DNA of 64,000 bases from Halobacillus_A sp043497005 (GTDB taxonomy: Bacteria > Bacillota > Bacilli > Bacillales > Halobacillaceae): NCBI RefSeq assembly GCF_043497005.1, contig NZ_JBIEKE010000001.1, forward strand, positions 558,001-622,000. Reading direction: 5' to 3'. Below the pieces are notes generated by a model, which made no database searches, was not told where the DNA came from, and was given only the letters and a program-made list of their open reading frames with translations. Made by a program: the position numbers and the translations under genes. Below are positions 1-7,430 of the stretch, piece after piece (position 1 is the stretch's first letter; every line of letters starts with the position of its first letter).

Positions 1-355
1 CAGTCGTAGACCAGCCCCAGGCAATTCCATGGGCAAACCGTATGATCAGTACTAGTACGACGACTTGTGTGATTGGATAGAGTAGTGTTATAGCTAATAG
101 CGAAATAGCTCCTGCTAATACTAATGCCTTTCGTGCGGACGTCATCAATAAATGGCCGATAAAGGGACGAATTAAAATCGCTGCAATCGAAAACATCGTT
201 GTGACAAGTCCGATTTGCAGCTCGTTTCCCCCGATTGACTCAATATAAGGCGGTAAGTTAGGAAGAAGCATTTGAAAACTCATAAATGTAAACAAGTTCG
301 CTAAAATAAGAAAAATAAATGGCCACGTCCACAGTTTATTGGAAGGTGATGTCAT
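1..355 (-). CDS. MFS transporter, N-terminal fragment (cut by window edge)
   Basis: About 118 N-terminal residues of a major facilitator superfamily permease are visible; the rest lies before base 1. The start is the ATG at 355, preceded on the minus strand by a GTGAGG-type ribosome binding site. The translation begins MTSPSNKLWTWPFIFLI and continues as alternating hydrophobic helices. Near residue 60 a polar loop (RPFIGHLLMTSARK) resembles the conserved MFS loop between helices 2 and 3, and near residue 100 a helix ends RFAHGIAWG, as in helix 4 of drug and sugar efflux MFS proteins. Substrate cannot be told. A GGTACC palindrome lies just upstream. Confidence 0.75.
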   Translation of the reverse strand, partial: MTSPSNKLWTWPFIFLILANLFTFMSFQMLLPNLPPYIESIGGNELQIGLVTTMFSIAAILIRPFIGHLLMTSARKALVLAGAISLLAITLLYPITQVVVLVLIIRFAHGIAWGWSTT

Positions 356-381
356 ATGGTGTTCCTCACTTTCTTGCAATC

Positions 382-405
382 GGTACCAGGTACACATTGT
401 GTACC
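382..405. repeat. GGTACC palindromic repeat, short-loop copy (family A)
   Basis: GGTACCAGGTACAC is followed after only three bases by GTGTACC, so GGTACAC-ATT-GTGTACC is a perfect small hairpin. It looks like an internally deleted member of the GGTACCAGGTACC...GGTACCTGGTACC elements seen six more times in this window. It sits between the MFS gene and the AI-2E gene. Confidence 0.6.
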
Positions 406-424
406 AATAAAGTTTCAAAAGATA

Positions 425-449
425 AACCCGCTATGCTTCATAGCGGGTT
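425..449 (-). terminator. Terminator of the AI-2E family gene
   Basis: An 11-bp perfect stem, AACCCGCTATG paired with CATAGCGGGTT around a three-base loop, follows the stop codon of the minus-strand gene. On that strand it is followed by a T-rich tract (TTTATCTTTT). Confidence 0.65.
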
Positions 450-455
450 GTTTCG

Positions 456-1526
456 TTATTCGCGTGCTGCTTTTCGCTCCAGCCACTCGTTATAGAAATG
501 ACTGATGATAGTTTTAATAACGGCGTACGCTGGAATGGCGAATAGCAGACCGAGGAAACCAGCTAAGCTTCCTGCTGCTAGAATGACGGTAATAATGGTT
601 AATGGGTGAATACTTAATGCCTTCCCCATAACATTGGGTGAAACAAGATTACTTTCTAATTGTTGAGCAACAAACATGATAATGGCTACGTAAACCGCCA
701 TAATTGGATCCTGAAACAATCCGACAAGCATAGCTGGAATGACGGCTAGAAATGGACCGACAAATGGGATGACGTTCATAATCATGGCAAACAGGGCTAA
801 AGTGAGAGAATAATCAAGCCCGATAATAAGGTAGCCAACCAGCAGCATTAACCCTACAAACACACTAACTGTAAGCTGACCAATTATAAAAGAATTCAGT
901 GTATGGTCAAGTGATTTTGTCAGCTTATCAAAGCTTGCGGCCACACGTTTGTTCATGAATTGCGTTAAGAATGGAACAAGTTTATGTCCGTCTTTCAGCA
1001 TGAAGAATAAGAAAAATGGAATCAGCACTAAACCAAACACAAATCCCACGAGCTGACTAATAACATCTATAATCACGCTAGGAGCTGCATCTAATGAGCT
1101 TTGCAGGGTTTCTACAACCTTATTAAGAGAATCGTTAAATTGACTTGGAATAATGTCTTGGTTTTGCTGCCAATATGTGATTGTTTCACCAATCATATCA
1201 CTCATGCGTGGAATATTATCAACAAGTCGAGTAAACTGCTCTTGCGCGATGGGAGCAATAAATTGAACTATAAAAAATCCAGCAAGAAGATAGATAATGA
1301 ACACAATAAAGATTGCCAGCAGCCGAGGAACCTTATAGTGTTCAATAAAATGCATGAGAGGCCGCGAAATATAAAACAGTATACCTCCTCCTATTAATGG
1401 AAAAGCAATTGCTCCAGCATACGTAAGAAAAGGAGCAAAGAAGAATTGAATCTCGTGTAAAAGTAAAATGAGCAAGGAAAGTAATATACCTGTAATTAGT
1501 ACTTGAAACCAACGTTTATGTATCAT
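456..1526 (-). CDS. AI-2E family transporter (UPF0118/PF01594 permease)
   Basis: This 356-residue membrane protein has the plan of the AI-2E exporter family: two N-terminal hydrophobic segments (about residues 8-60), another helix (about 65-90), a hydrophilic stretch (about 95-145), and a C-terminal block of helices containing PFFLFFMLKDG, the family's most recognisable motif. FVGPFLAVIPA and NVIPF follow in the last third. Some members export AI-2 or act as sodium/proton antiporters; homology alone does not settle the substrate here. It is a single gene with its own terminator. The start ATG at 1526 gives a normal family length. Confidence 0.85.
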   Translation of the reverse strand: MIHKRWFQVLITGILLSLLILLLHEIQFFFAPFLTYAGAIAFPLIGGGILFYISRPLMHFIEHYKVPRLLAIFIVFIIYLLAGFFIVQFIAPIAQEQFTRLVDNIPRMSDMIGETITYWQQNQDIIPSQFNDSLNKVVETLQSSLDAAPSVIIDVISQLVGFVFGLVLIPFFLFFMLKDGHKLVPFLTQFMNKRVAASFDKLTKSLDHTLNSFIIGQLTVSVFVGLMLLVGYLIIGLDYSLTLALFAMIMNVIPFVGPFLAVIPAMLVGLFQDPIMAVYVAIIMFVAQQLESNLVSPNVMGKALSIHPLTIITVILAAGSLAGFLGLLFAIPAYAVIKTIISHFYNEWLERKAARE

Positions 1527-1705
1527 ATAACCACACCTTCAACTATATCGATTATAACCATTCCATACCCTAATGGAGAAATGAATATGCAAAAATTTCA
1601 ATATCGTATGTTTAGTATACTATAAGTTATTCAATTGTGTAGGAGATCGAACGTTTTAATTAAAGTTAAAAAAACCGTTATAATAAATGAAAAAGGATGA
1701 GCATA

Positions 1706-2932
1706 GTGCAGGAAGAGTTAATGAAAAGGTTTACGAATTATGTTCAATTTGACACCCAATCAAGTATGGATAATGAAACCACTCCCTCTACAGAAGGTCA
1801 GTGGGTGCTGGCCCGCCAACTCGTTAAAGAGCTGAAAGATATAGGGATGCAAGATGTAACGATAGATGATCATGCTTATGTGATGGCTACACTTCCTTCG
1901 AATATAGACAAGGATATACCGGTTATTGGGTTTTTAGCTCATATTGATACAGCTACAGACTTTACTGGAAAAGGCGTAACTCCTCTTATTCATAAGGATT
2001 ACGATGGAGGTGAACTTCGTTTAAACGATGGAGTCACATTATCTCCTCAAGATTTTCAAGAGCTTGCTACATATAAAGGCCATACCTTGATTACGACGGA
2101 CGGAACAACCCTTCTCGGAGCGGATAATAAAGCAGGGGTGACAGAAATAATGACCGCTATGAATTATCTTATTCAGCATCCTGAAATTAAGCACGGAAAG
2201 ATTCGTGTTGCTTTCACGCCGGATGAAGAGATAGGACGCGGTCCTCATAAATTTAATGTCGACCGTTTTGGCGCCTCTTTCGCCTATACCGTAGACGGAG
2301 GACCTCTAGGAGAACTACAGTACGAAAGTTTCAATGCAGCAGGGGCCAAGCTTACTTTTTACGGAAATAATGTTCATCCTGGCACAGCTAAAGGAAAAAT
2401 GCTTCATGCTTCCAAGATGGCTATGGAATTAATTGAGCAGCTTCCTAAAGAGGAAGCCCCGGAATATACTGAAGAATATGAGGGCTTTTTCCATCTTGTT
2501 TCCTTTCAGGGAGACGTTGAAAAGGCTGAATTGCTTTACTTAGTAAGAGATCATAATAAGGAAAAGTTTGAAGATAAGAAAGCACTCCTTCAGCAAATGA
2601 CAAAGCAGCTCCAGGACCGCTATGGAAAAGATCGAGTAAAGCTGGAGATGGAAGATCAGTATTACAACATGCGTGATAAAATCGAGCCTGTGAAAGAGAT
2701 CGTCGATATAGCTTATCAGGCAATGGAAAATCTTAATATAACTCCTATTGTACAACCGATAAGGGGGGGAACCGACGGCTCTCAACTTTCCTATATGGGA
2801 CTGCCGACACCAAACCTGTTTACAGGGGGAGAAAACTTTCACGGTAAATATGAATACATATCACTCGATAATATGGTAAAAGCGACTCAAGTTATTGTAG
2901 AAATTGCAAAGCTTCATGCAGAAGAATCCTAA
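1706..2932 (+). CDS. pepT: Peptidase T (tripeptide aminopeptidase)
   Basis: A zinc tripeptidase of the M20 family that removes the N-terminal residue of tripeptides in the cytosol. The family signatures are all present: HIDTATD (zinc His) near residue 80, LLGADNKAG (bridging Asp), TPDEEIGRG (catalytic Glu), VDGGPLGE, NNVHPGTAKG, and GGTDGSQLS near the C-terminus. It aligns over its whole length with B. subtilis PepT. I prefer the GTG at 1706 over the in-frame ATG at 1697: the AAAAGG Shine-Dalgarno lies directly against 1697 but about nine bases before 1706, and the resulting N-terminus (MQEELMKRF) matches the family. It appears monocistronic. Confidence 0.95.
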   Translation: MQEELMKRFTNYVQFDTQSSMDNETTPSTEGQWVLARQLVKELKDIGMQDVTIDDHAYVMATLPSNIDKDIPVIGFLAHIDTATDFTGKGVTPLIHKDYDGGELRLNDGVTLSPQDFQELATYKGHTLITTDGTTLLGADNKAGVTEIMTAMNYLIQHPEIKHGKIRVAFTPDEEIGRGPHKFNVDRFGASFAYTVDGGPLGELQYESFNAAGAKLTFYGNNVHPGTAKGKMLHASKMAMELIEQLPKEEAPEYTEEYEGFFHLVSFQGDVEKAELLYLVRDHNKEKFEDKKALLQQMTKQLQDRYGKDRVKLEMEDQYYNMRDKIEPVKEIVDIAYQAMENLNITPIVQPIRGGTDGSQLSYMGLPTPNLFTGGENFHGKYEYISLDNMVKATQVIVEIAKLHAEES

Positions 2933-2994
2933 CAAAAAGTGTATAGTTCACCGAATGAAACGCATAATGAGGATGGGGAAGGTTGAAAAAAGAA

Positions 2995-3022
2995 TTGACA
3001 ATGCGCGATCCCATGCTATGAT
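2995..3022 (+). promoter_or_regulatory. Sigma-A promoter of the riboswitch/TerC unit
   Basis: TTGACA at 2995-3000, a 16-bp spacer, and TATGAT at 3017-3022 with a TG two bases before it (extended -10). Transcription should start near 3030, a few bases before the yybP-ykoY aptamer. Confidence 0.7.
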
Positions 3023-3039
3023 ATTAGTAGAATATAGCA

Positions 3040-3160
3040 ATTCCTAAAGGGGAGTAGCTGGACAATAAAGTCGTCATTACGGGAGAGATCCCCGGCTTTA
3101 TTGGCAACGGACGTTGTTAGCGAGACCTTTACCCACCCAAGGGTAAAGGTCTGTTTTTTT
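3040..3160 (+). ncRNA. yybP-ykoY manganese riboswitch with overlapping terminator
   Basis: The leader contains the conserved AAAGGGGAGTAGC element (about 3046-3058), a central GAGATCC...GG helix and the 3' element GCGAGACCTTTACCC (3120-3134). Known biology: this aptamer class binds Mn2+ and usually controls TerC-type exporters or P-type ATPases. The intrinsic terminator uses AGACCTTTACCC (3123-3134) and GGGTAAAGGTCT (3141-3152) with a T run to 3160. Its left arm contains CCTTT, which also closes aptamer helix P1 with AAAGG at 3046-3050. Ligand binding should therefore prevent the terminator and switch expression on, fitting an export gene. Confidence 0.92.
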
Positions 3161-3217
3161 ATGATCTTTACCTTCGCGGTGGAGGTCATTTTTTTGTAGG
3201 AAAAGGAGAGAATAAAG

Positions 3218-3994
3218 ATGGATGCTCAATTATTAATCGAGTACGGCTGGGTATTAATCGTGCTCGTTGGTTTAGAAGGGATTCTGGCAGCAGATAACGC
3301 ACTTGTATTAGCTATTATGGTAAAACATCTGCCGGAAGAGCAGCGTAAAAAGGCTTTATTTTATGGTTTGATGGGTGCTTTTGTTCTTAGGTTTGCTTCC
3401 TTATTTGTCATTTCCTTCCTTGTTGACGTATGGCAAGTACAAGCGATAGGAGCAGCTTACTTACTCTTTATTTCAGGAAAACATTTATACGATAAATGGC
3501 GAACAAAGAACTTGGTAGAAGACGAGCCGGGTGAACATGTAGAAGAAAAAGCGGCAGGTTCGAGCTTCTGGATGACAGTAGTGAAAGTGGAGCTAGCTGA
3601 CTTGGCTTTTGCTGTTGATTCGATTTTAGCTGCTGTAGCTCTTGCTATTGTTTTACCTGAAACTCCTCTACCGGATGTCGGAAGCCTGGATGGCGGACAG
3701 TTTGCCGTTATTTTAGCAGGTGGAATGATCGGTATTATCATTATGCGTTTTGCTGCGAACGTGTTTGTTAATTTGTTACACTCACGTCCTGGTCTGGAAA
3801 TAGCAGCTTTTGTTATTGTAGGCTGGGTTGGTGTGAAACTTGTCGTTTCCACTTTGGCTCACCCGAATATTCAAATTCTTGATGAGCACTTTGCTCATTC
3901 TACAGTGTGGAAGGTTTCATTCTATACGATATTAGTAGGAATTGCTGTAGCAGGGTGGTTCTTATCGGGTAAAAAGAAAACTAAAAAAGAGTAA
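3218..3994 (+). CDS. TerC family integral membrane protein (manganese export type)
   Basis: A 258-residue protein with about seven membrane segments, similar to B. subtilis YkoY/YceF. The two family motifs with buried acidic residues are visible: GLEGILAADNALVLAIM near residue 20 and VELADLAFAVDSILAA near residue 125. A short charged loop (EDEPGEHVEEKAA) separates the two halves and the C-terminus is lysine-rich. TerC proteins of this group are linked to Mn2+ efflux and to supplying metal to secreted enzymes. The yybP-ykoY leader directly upstream supports manganese as the signal. RBS AAAGGAGAG precedes the ATG at 3218. Confidence 0.9.
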   Translation: MDAQLLIEYGWVLIVLVGLEGILAADNALVLAIMVKHLPEEQRKKALFYGLMGAFVLRFASLFVISFLVDVWQVQAIGAAYLLFISGKHLYDKWRTKNLVEDEPGEHVEEKAAGSSFWMTVVKVELADLAFAVDSILAAVALAIVLPETPLPDVGSLDGGQFAVILAGGMIGIIIMRFAANVFVNLLHSRPGLEIAAFVIVGWVGVKLVVSTLAHPNIQILDEHFAHSTVWKVSFYTILVGIAVAGWFLSGKKKTKKE

Positions 3995-3996
3995 CG

Positions 3997-4022
3997 AACT
4001 GCAGGGAGACCTGCAGTTTTTA
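3997..4022 (+). terminator. Terminator of the TerC gene
   Basis: Stem AACTGCAGG / CCTGCAGTT around a GAGA loop, followed by a T run, two bases after the TerC stop codon. Confidence 0.85.
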
Positions 4023-4065
4023 TTGTCTAGAAAATATAAAAGGACGAGTTGTATAAATAGCAACA

Positions 4066-4165
4066 TCCAGCTCTGTCGGCCAGATGCTCGCTTCATAAGT
4101 AATCCGCCCTGTGGAAGGCTTAAACGTTTCGTCTCTGCTATTGCGCTTACGCTTTTGTTCTGAAT
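4066..4165 (-). repeat. Degenerate copy of the AAGCGTAAGC/CTTATGA repeat (family B)
   Basis: Read on the minus strand this stretch carries AAAAGCGTAAGCG, later ACTTATGAAGCGAG, then TCTGGCCG and CAGAGCTGGA, in the same order as the better preserved element at 50355-50476. The middle has decayed. It fills most of the gap between the TerC terminator and the SE1561-type gene; nothing else was found there. Confidence 0.5.
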
Positions 4166-4219
4166 CGCTCAGATGGCAGACATTTTGTTATAGTAGAAAG
4201 AAAAGAAGGAGGGGTAACG

Positions 4220-4417
4220 GTGGGGAAAGCTGCTGACAATCGTGAAGACCAATTTCGCTACGTAAAAAACCGCATCAACATGCTTAATCAAGTGGTCTCG
4301 ACAATGGATGAGGAAAACGTGGATAATGAGGATTATGAACGGGTACTTGAAATGGTTGAAAAATTGCAAATGAAAATGGCTCGCTTCAAAAAAGATTGGG
4401 AAAACGAGCGCGAGTAA
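4220..4417 (+). CDS. Small SE1561-type protein of unknown function
   Basis: A 65-residue, soluble, highly charged protein with a GTG start behind a strong AAGGAGGGG site (4206-4214). It is predicted almost entirely helical: residues 10-30 (RYVKNRINMLNQVV) and 37-60 (YERVLEMVEKLQMKMARF) have heptad-like hydrophobic spacing, so a short antiparallel coiled coil is likely. It resembles the SE1561 family, small proteins of unassigned role widespread in staphylococci and Bacillaceae. No terminator lies between it and the OsmC gene 66 bases downstream, so they may be co-transcribed. Confidence 0.75.
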   Translation: MGKAADNREDQFRYVKNRINMLNQVVSTMDEENVDNEDYERVLEMVEKLQMKMARFKKDWENERE

Positions 4418-4483
4418 CTTTAAACACATCGTTTCCCCTCCTTTTATACATCGTATAAAATTAAAGTCAAAGGAGTGATGAAC

Positions 4484-4930
4484 ATGGCTTTACATCATTT
4501 TCATTTAAAAGCAGACTGGCCAGGCGGCCGGAATGAAGTTGGTTATATTGAATCAGATCAATTAAAAACGAAAATATCGATTCCAAAAGAAATGGATGGA
4601 CCAAATATAGGAACCAATCCTGACGAAATGCTGTTAGGCGCTGCAGCGACTTGTTATATTATTAGTTTAGCTGCTATGATTGAGCGCGCCCGTTTACCAT
4701 TAGCCCATATGGAGATGGACTCTGAAGGAATTGTTGACGTAACGAACGGTATCTTTACGTATCAGAAGATTATTCATAAGCCAAAGGTGTTCCTGACAAA
4801 GGAAGCAGGAGAGAAGCAGCTTAAGCGGCTTGATCAGTTAGTAAAACAAGCGGAAAGCAGCTGTATGATCTCTAAAGCCATTGCGGGAAATGTAGAGCTT
4901 GAGCTTCAAGCGGAGACAAGGATACAATAA
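4484..4930 (+). CDS. OsmC/Ohr family peroxiredoxin (SACOL1771 type)
   Basis: A 148-residue OsmC/Ohr-fold protein expected to reduce organic hydroperoxides with two cysteines. Both are present: one in LLGAAATCYIISLAAM and one in ESSCMISKAIAGN. The N-terminal WPGGRNEVGYI and GTNPDEMLLGAA segments resemble the SACOL1771 subgroup rather than classical Ohr. The ATG at 4484 is preferred because AAAGGAG ends eight bases before it; the upstream in-frame GTG and ATG overlap that site. A strong hairpin follows the stop codon. Confidence 0.85.
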   Translation: MALHHFHLKADWPGGRNEVGYIESDQLKTKISIPKEMDGPNIGTNPDEMLLGAAATCYIISLAAMIERARLPLAHMEMDSEGIVDVTNGIFTYQKIIHKPKVFLTKEAGEKQLKRLDQLVKQAESSCMISKAIAGNVELELQAETRIQ

Positions 4931-4933
4931 GAA

Positions 4934-4955
4934 AACCCACGCCTGGGCGTGGGTT
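4934..4955. terminator. Bidirectional terminator
   Basis: A 10-bp perfect stem, AACCCACGCC / GGCGTGGGTT around a TG loop, lies between the convergent OsmC and alpha-glucosidase genes. The flanks are weakly T/A rich on both strands, so it can serve both. Confidence 0.75.
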
Positions 4956-4962
4956 CGTTCAT

Positions 4963-6615
4963 TTAAAATAGGTAAACACGAGCCTCAAATGGGGCAAGGT
5001 CGAGTTTCTGTGTGTTATCTTCAGGTGCGCTGCTGTTGGCTAGAATGAGGTCGTTTTTGTGTAAAATGTGTTCACTTTCAAACGTTGCATCCTCTGCGGT
5101 AAGGTTCGTAATAATGAGTGCGGTTTGCCCTTCATACGAGCGTGTATAGGCATAGACTTGCGTATCCTCAGGCATAAGCAATTCGTATGGTCCATATGTG
5201 AAAATCTCATAGTTCTTTTTCAATCTGATTAACTGCTTATAGAAGGACAGGATGGAGTCGTCTTCTTTAAGCTGACGAGCGACGTTAATTTCTTTATAAT
5301 TCGAATTTACTTTCAGCCACGGTTGCCCTGTTGTAAATCCTGCTTGAGGTTGATCGCTCCACTGCATAGGGGTCCGGCTGTTGTCTCGAGAAGTGCTCCC
5401 CAGCACGTTCATAATCTCGTTATGTGACCAGCCGTCCGCTTTTTTGACCTTATAAAAGTTTTTAGCTTGAACGTCATCGTAATCTTCTATGGAAGAAAAA
5501 CCGATATTCGTCATGCCGATTTCCTGCCCTTGATAAATAAAGGGGGTTCCTTGCATTAAAAAGTACATGGCAGCCATAGCTGTTGCACTTTCATACCAAT
5601 ATTTCGTGTCATTTCCCCAAGTAGAAACGATACGTGCTTTATCATGGTTTTCAAGAAACAGAGCGTTCCAACCGTCTCCTTCAAGGGCCTTTTGCCAACG
5701 CGTCAACGTATACTTTAAAGCGGGGACGTCTAACGGCTGGTCTGCATCTTGATCCCATAAATCTAAATGTTCAAATTGGAAAATCATATCCATTTTTCCG
5801 TTTTTACCAACCCACCGGTCAGCTTCTTCTGCACTGACTCCATTCGCTTCACCAACTGACAGGGCATCATATTTACCGTACGTTTCATCTTTAAATTCCT
5901 GCAAAAAATCATGAATGCCTTCCTGGTTCATATGCATTTCAAATGAAGAAACATAAGCTTTTCCTTCAGGGTTAGGCAGATCGGGAAGATTTTCTCGTTT
6001 TTTAATGTGGCTGATAGCATCGATACGAAAGCCGTCAATACCTTTATTAAGCCACCATTTCACTGTATCGTATAAAGCATCTCGAACCTCTTTGTTTTCC
6101 CAGTTTAAGTCAGGCTGTTTCTTAGAGAAAATGTGAAGGTAATACTGTTCAGTTTTCTCATCGTACTCCCAGGCTGAGCCTTCAAAAATACTTTCCCAGT
6201 TATTTGGTTCCCGACCATTTTTGCCATCACGCCAAATGTACCAATCCCGTTTTGGATTGTTCTTAGAGGAGCGTGATTCAATAAACCACGGGTGTTCATC
6301 ACTCGTATGATTAAGCACCAGGTCAATGATCAGCTTCATGCCGCGTTTATGCACTTCTTTAAGAAGCTGGTCAAAATCCTCGATCGTACCGAATTCTTCT
6401 AAAATATCCTGGTAATCTGAAATATCGTAGCCATTATCATCTTTTGGAGATTTATACATGGGACAGATCCATATAAAATCAATGCCGAGATCTTTTAAGT
6501 AGTCCAGACGTTCAATCATTCCTTGAATATCCCCAATTCCATCTCCGTTTGAATCCTGGAAACTTTGCGGGTACACTTGATAGCCAACGGCTTCTTTCCA
6601 CCAAACTTTTTCCAC
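4963..6615 (-). CDS. GH13 alpha-glucosidase (MalL/oligo-1,6-glucosidase type)
   Basis: A 550-residue cytosolic GH13 hydrolase that releases glucose from short alpha-glucosides. The (beta/alpha)8 signatures are in order: DLVLNHTSDEHPWF, QPDLNWEN, GFRIDAISHI (nucleophile Asp), VGEANG (acid/base Glu) and FLENHDKAR (transition-state Asp), then a beta-rich C-terminal domain. The residue after the nucleophile Asp is Ala. In this family Val there goes with alpha-1,6 specificity and Ala/Thr with alpha-1,4, so a maltose-like substrate is inferred. The start is a GTG (6615) behind GTGAGG. It is the last gene of the PTS-EEP-glucosidase operon, 23 bases after the phosphoesterase. Confidence 0.92.
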   Translation of the reverse strand: MEKVWWKEAVGYQVYPQSFQDSNGDGIGDIQGMIERLDYLKDLGIDFIWICPMYKSPKDDNGYDISDYQDILEEFGTIEDFDQLLKEVHKRGMKLIIDLVLNHTSDEHPWFIESRSSKNNPKRDWYIWRDGKNGREPNNWESIFEGSAWEYDEKTEQYYLHIFSKKQPDLNWENKEVRDALYDTVKWWLNKGIDGFRIDAISHIKKRENLPDLPNPEGKAYVSSFEMHMNQEGIHDFLQEFKDETYGKYDALSVGEANGVSAEEADRWVGKNGKMDMIFQFEHLDLWDQDADQPLDVPALKYTLTRWQKALEGDGWNALFLENHDKARIVSTWGNDTKYWYESATAMAAMYFLMQGTPFIYQGQEIGMTNIGFSSIEDYDDVQAKNFYKVKKADGWSHNEIMNVLGSTSRDNSRTPMQWSDQPQAGFTTGQPWLKVNSNYKEINVARQLKEDDSILSFYKQLIRLKKNYEIFTYGPYELLMPEDTQVYAYTRSYEGQTALIITNLTAEDATFESEHILHKNDLILANSSAPEDNTQKLDLAPFEARVYLF

Positions 6616-6638
6616 AAGTAAAACCTCACTTTTATCCT

Positions 6639-7427
6639 TTAATTTCGATCATATTCGATCTCTAATCCATAATGGTCAGAAATGACAGGCCCATTCTTTC
6701 CATCGAATACTACAGATGATTGATAAACGTTTACCTTTTCATTTGTAAAAATATGATCGATTTTTAAATCTGCTAGATTGTCATCCCATCCAGCAATTTT
6801 ACCTTTAATTGTACTCTTCCCATTTTGTCTGCCAGCTTCTTGATGCGTATCGATAAATCCTTTTTGAAGGATATAATCATAACCTTCACCTTCTACATTG
6901 TCAGCTGCATTAAAATCTCCTAATAGAAAGCAGGGATGGGCGATTTGTTTGGTTAAGCGATCGACTTGGTTGCCGTAAGGTTCGTCCGCATCTCCCCACC
7001 AGCCTAAATGGCAGGAGTAGAGAGTGTGAGGAGTCCCGGTTATAAGAAGTGTTGCACCGACAATTTTTCTCGATTTCCAAAAAGCGATCGATTCCGATGA
7101 AGTAATGTAAAACTGTTCTGTTTCTTTAACGGGATGACGTGTTAATAATGCAATACCCTCTTCATACACATCATAACCAAAATGAGATACGTCCCAATGA
7201 AGCTCGTAATCTGTACTACCGAGGTTTTCTAAGTGTTGAAGCAGAAGTAACCCATAATTATCTTCTCGAATCGTACCGTAAGCAAGAGGAGAGTCCATAT
7301 GCTGACTCACCTCTTGAAGAGCAACGGCATCGTAACGTTTTTTATGGATGGCTTCGGCGAGCTGGCTGATTTTTTTTAGTTGATTCTCTTCCTGCCAGGC
7401 GTGAACGTTAAGCGTTAACAGCTTCAT
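6639..7427 (-). CDS. Endonuclease/exonuclease/phosphatase (EEP) family hydrolase
   Basis: A 262-residue single-domain EEP-fold enzyme (DNase I/sphingomyelinase superfamily). The metal and catalytic motifs are present: LTLNVHAW, ALQEVSQH (metal Glu), SCHLGWWG, LLGDFNAAD (Asp/Asn) and VISDHYGLEIEY (catalytic Asp-His). There is no signal peptide, so it is cytosolic. It is sandwiched between the PTS permease (three-base gap, RBS inside the permease end) and the glucosidase. A role on a sugar phosphate or phosphodiester sugar is therefore more plausible than a nuclease role, but this is inferred from context only. Confidence 0.85.
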   Translation of the reverse strand: MKLLTLNVHAWQEENQLKKISQLAEAIHKKRYDAVALQEVSQHMDSPLAYGTIREDNYGLLLLQHLENLGSTDYELHWDVSHFGYDVYEEGIALLTRHPVKETEQFYITSSESIAFWKSRKIVGATLLITGTPHTLYSCHLGWWGDADEPYGNQVDRLTKQIAHPCFLLGDFNAADNVEGEGYDYILQKGFIDTHQEAGRQNGKSTIKGKIAGWDDNLADLKIDHIFTNEKVNVYQSSVVFDGKNGPVISDHYGLEIEYDRN

Positions 7428-7430
7428 AAC

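Noticed and set aside
1101..1397. Open frame opposite the AI-2E family gene
   Set aside because: It is antisense to a well-supported gene and has no RBS or recognisable composition; the same holds for the many other frames shadowing real genes.
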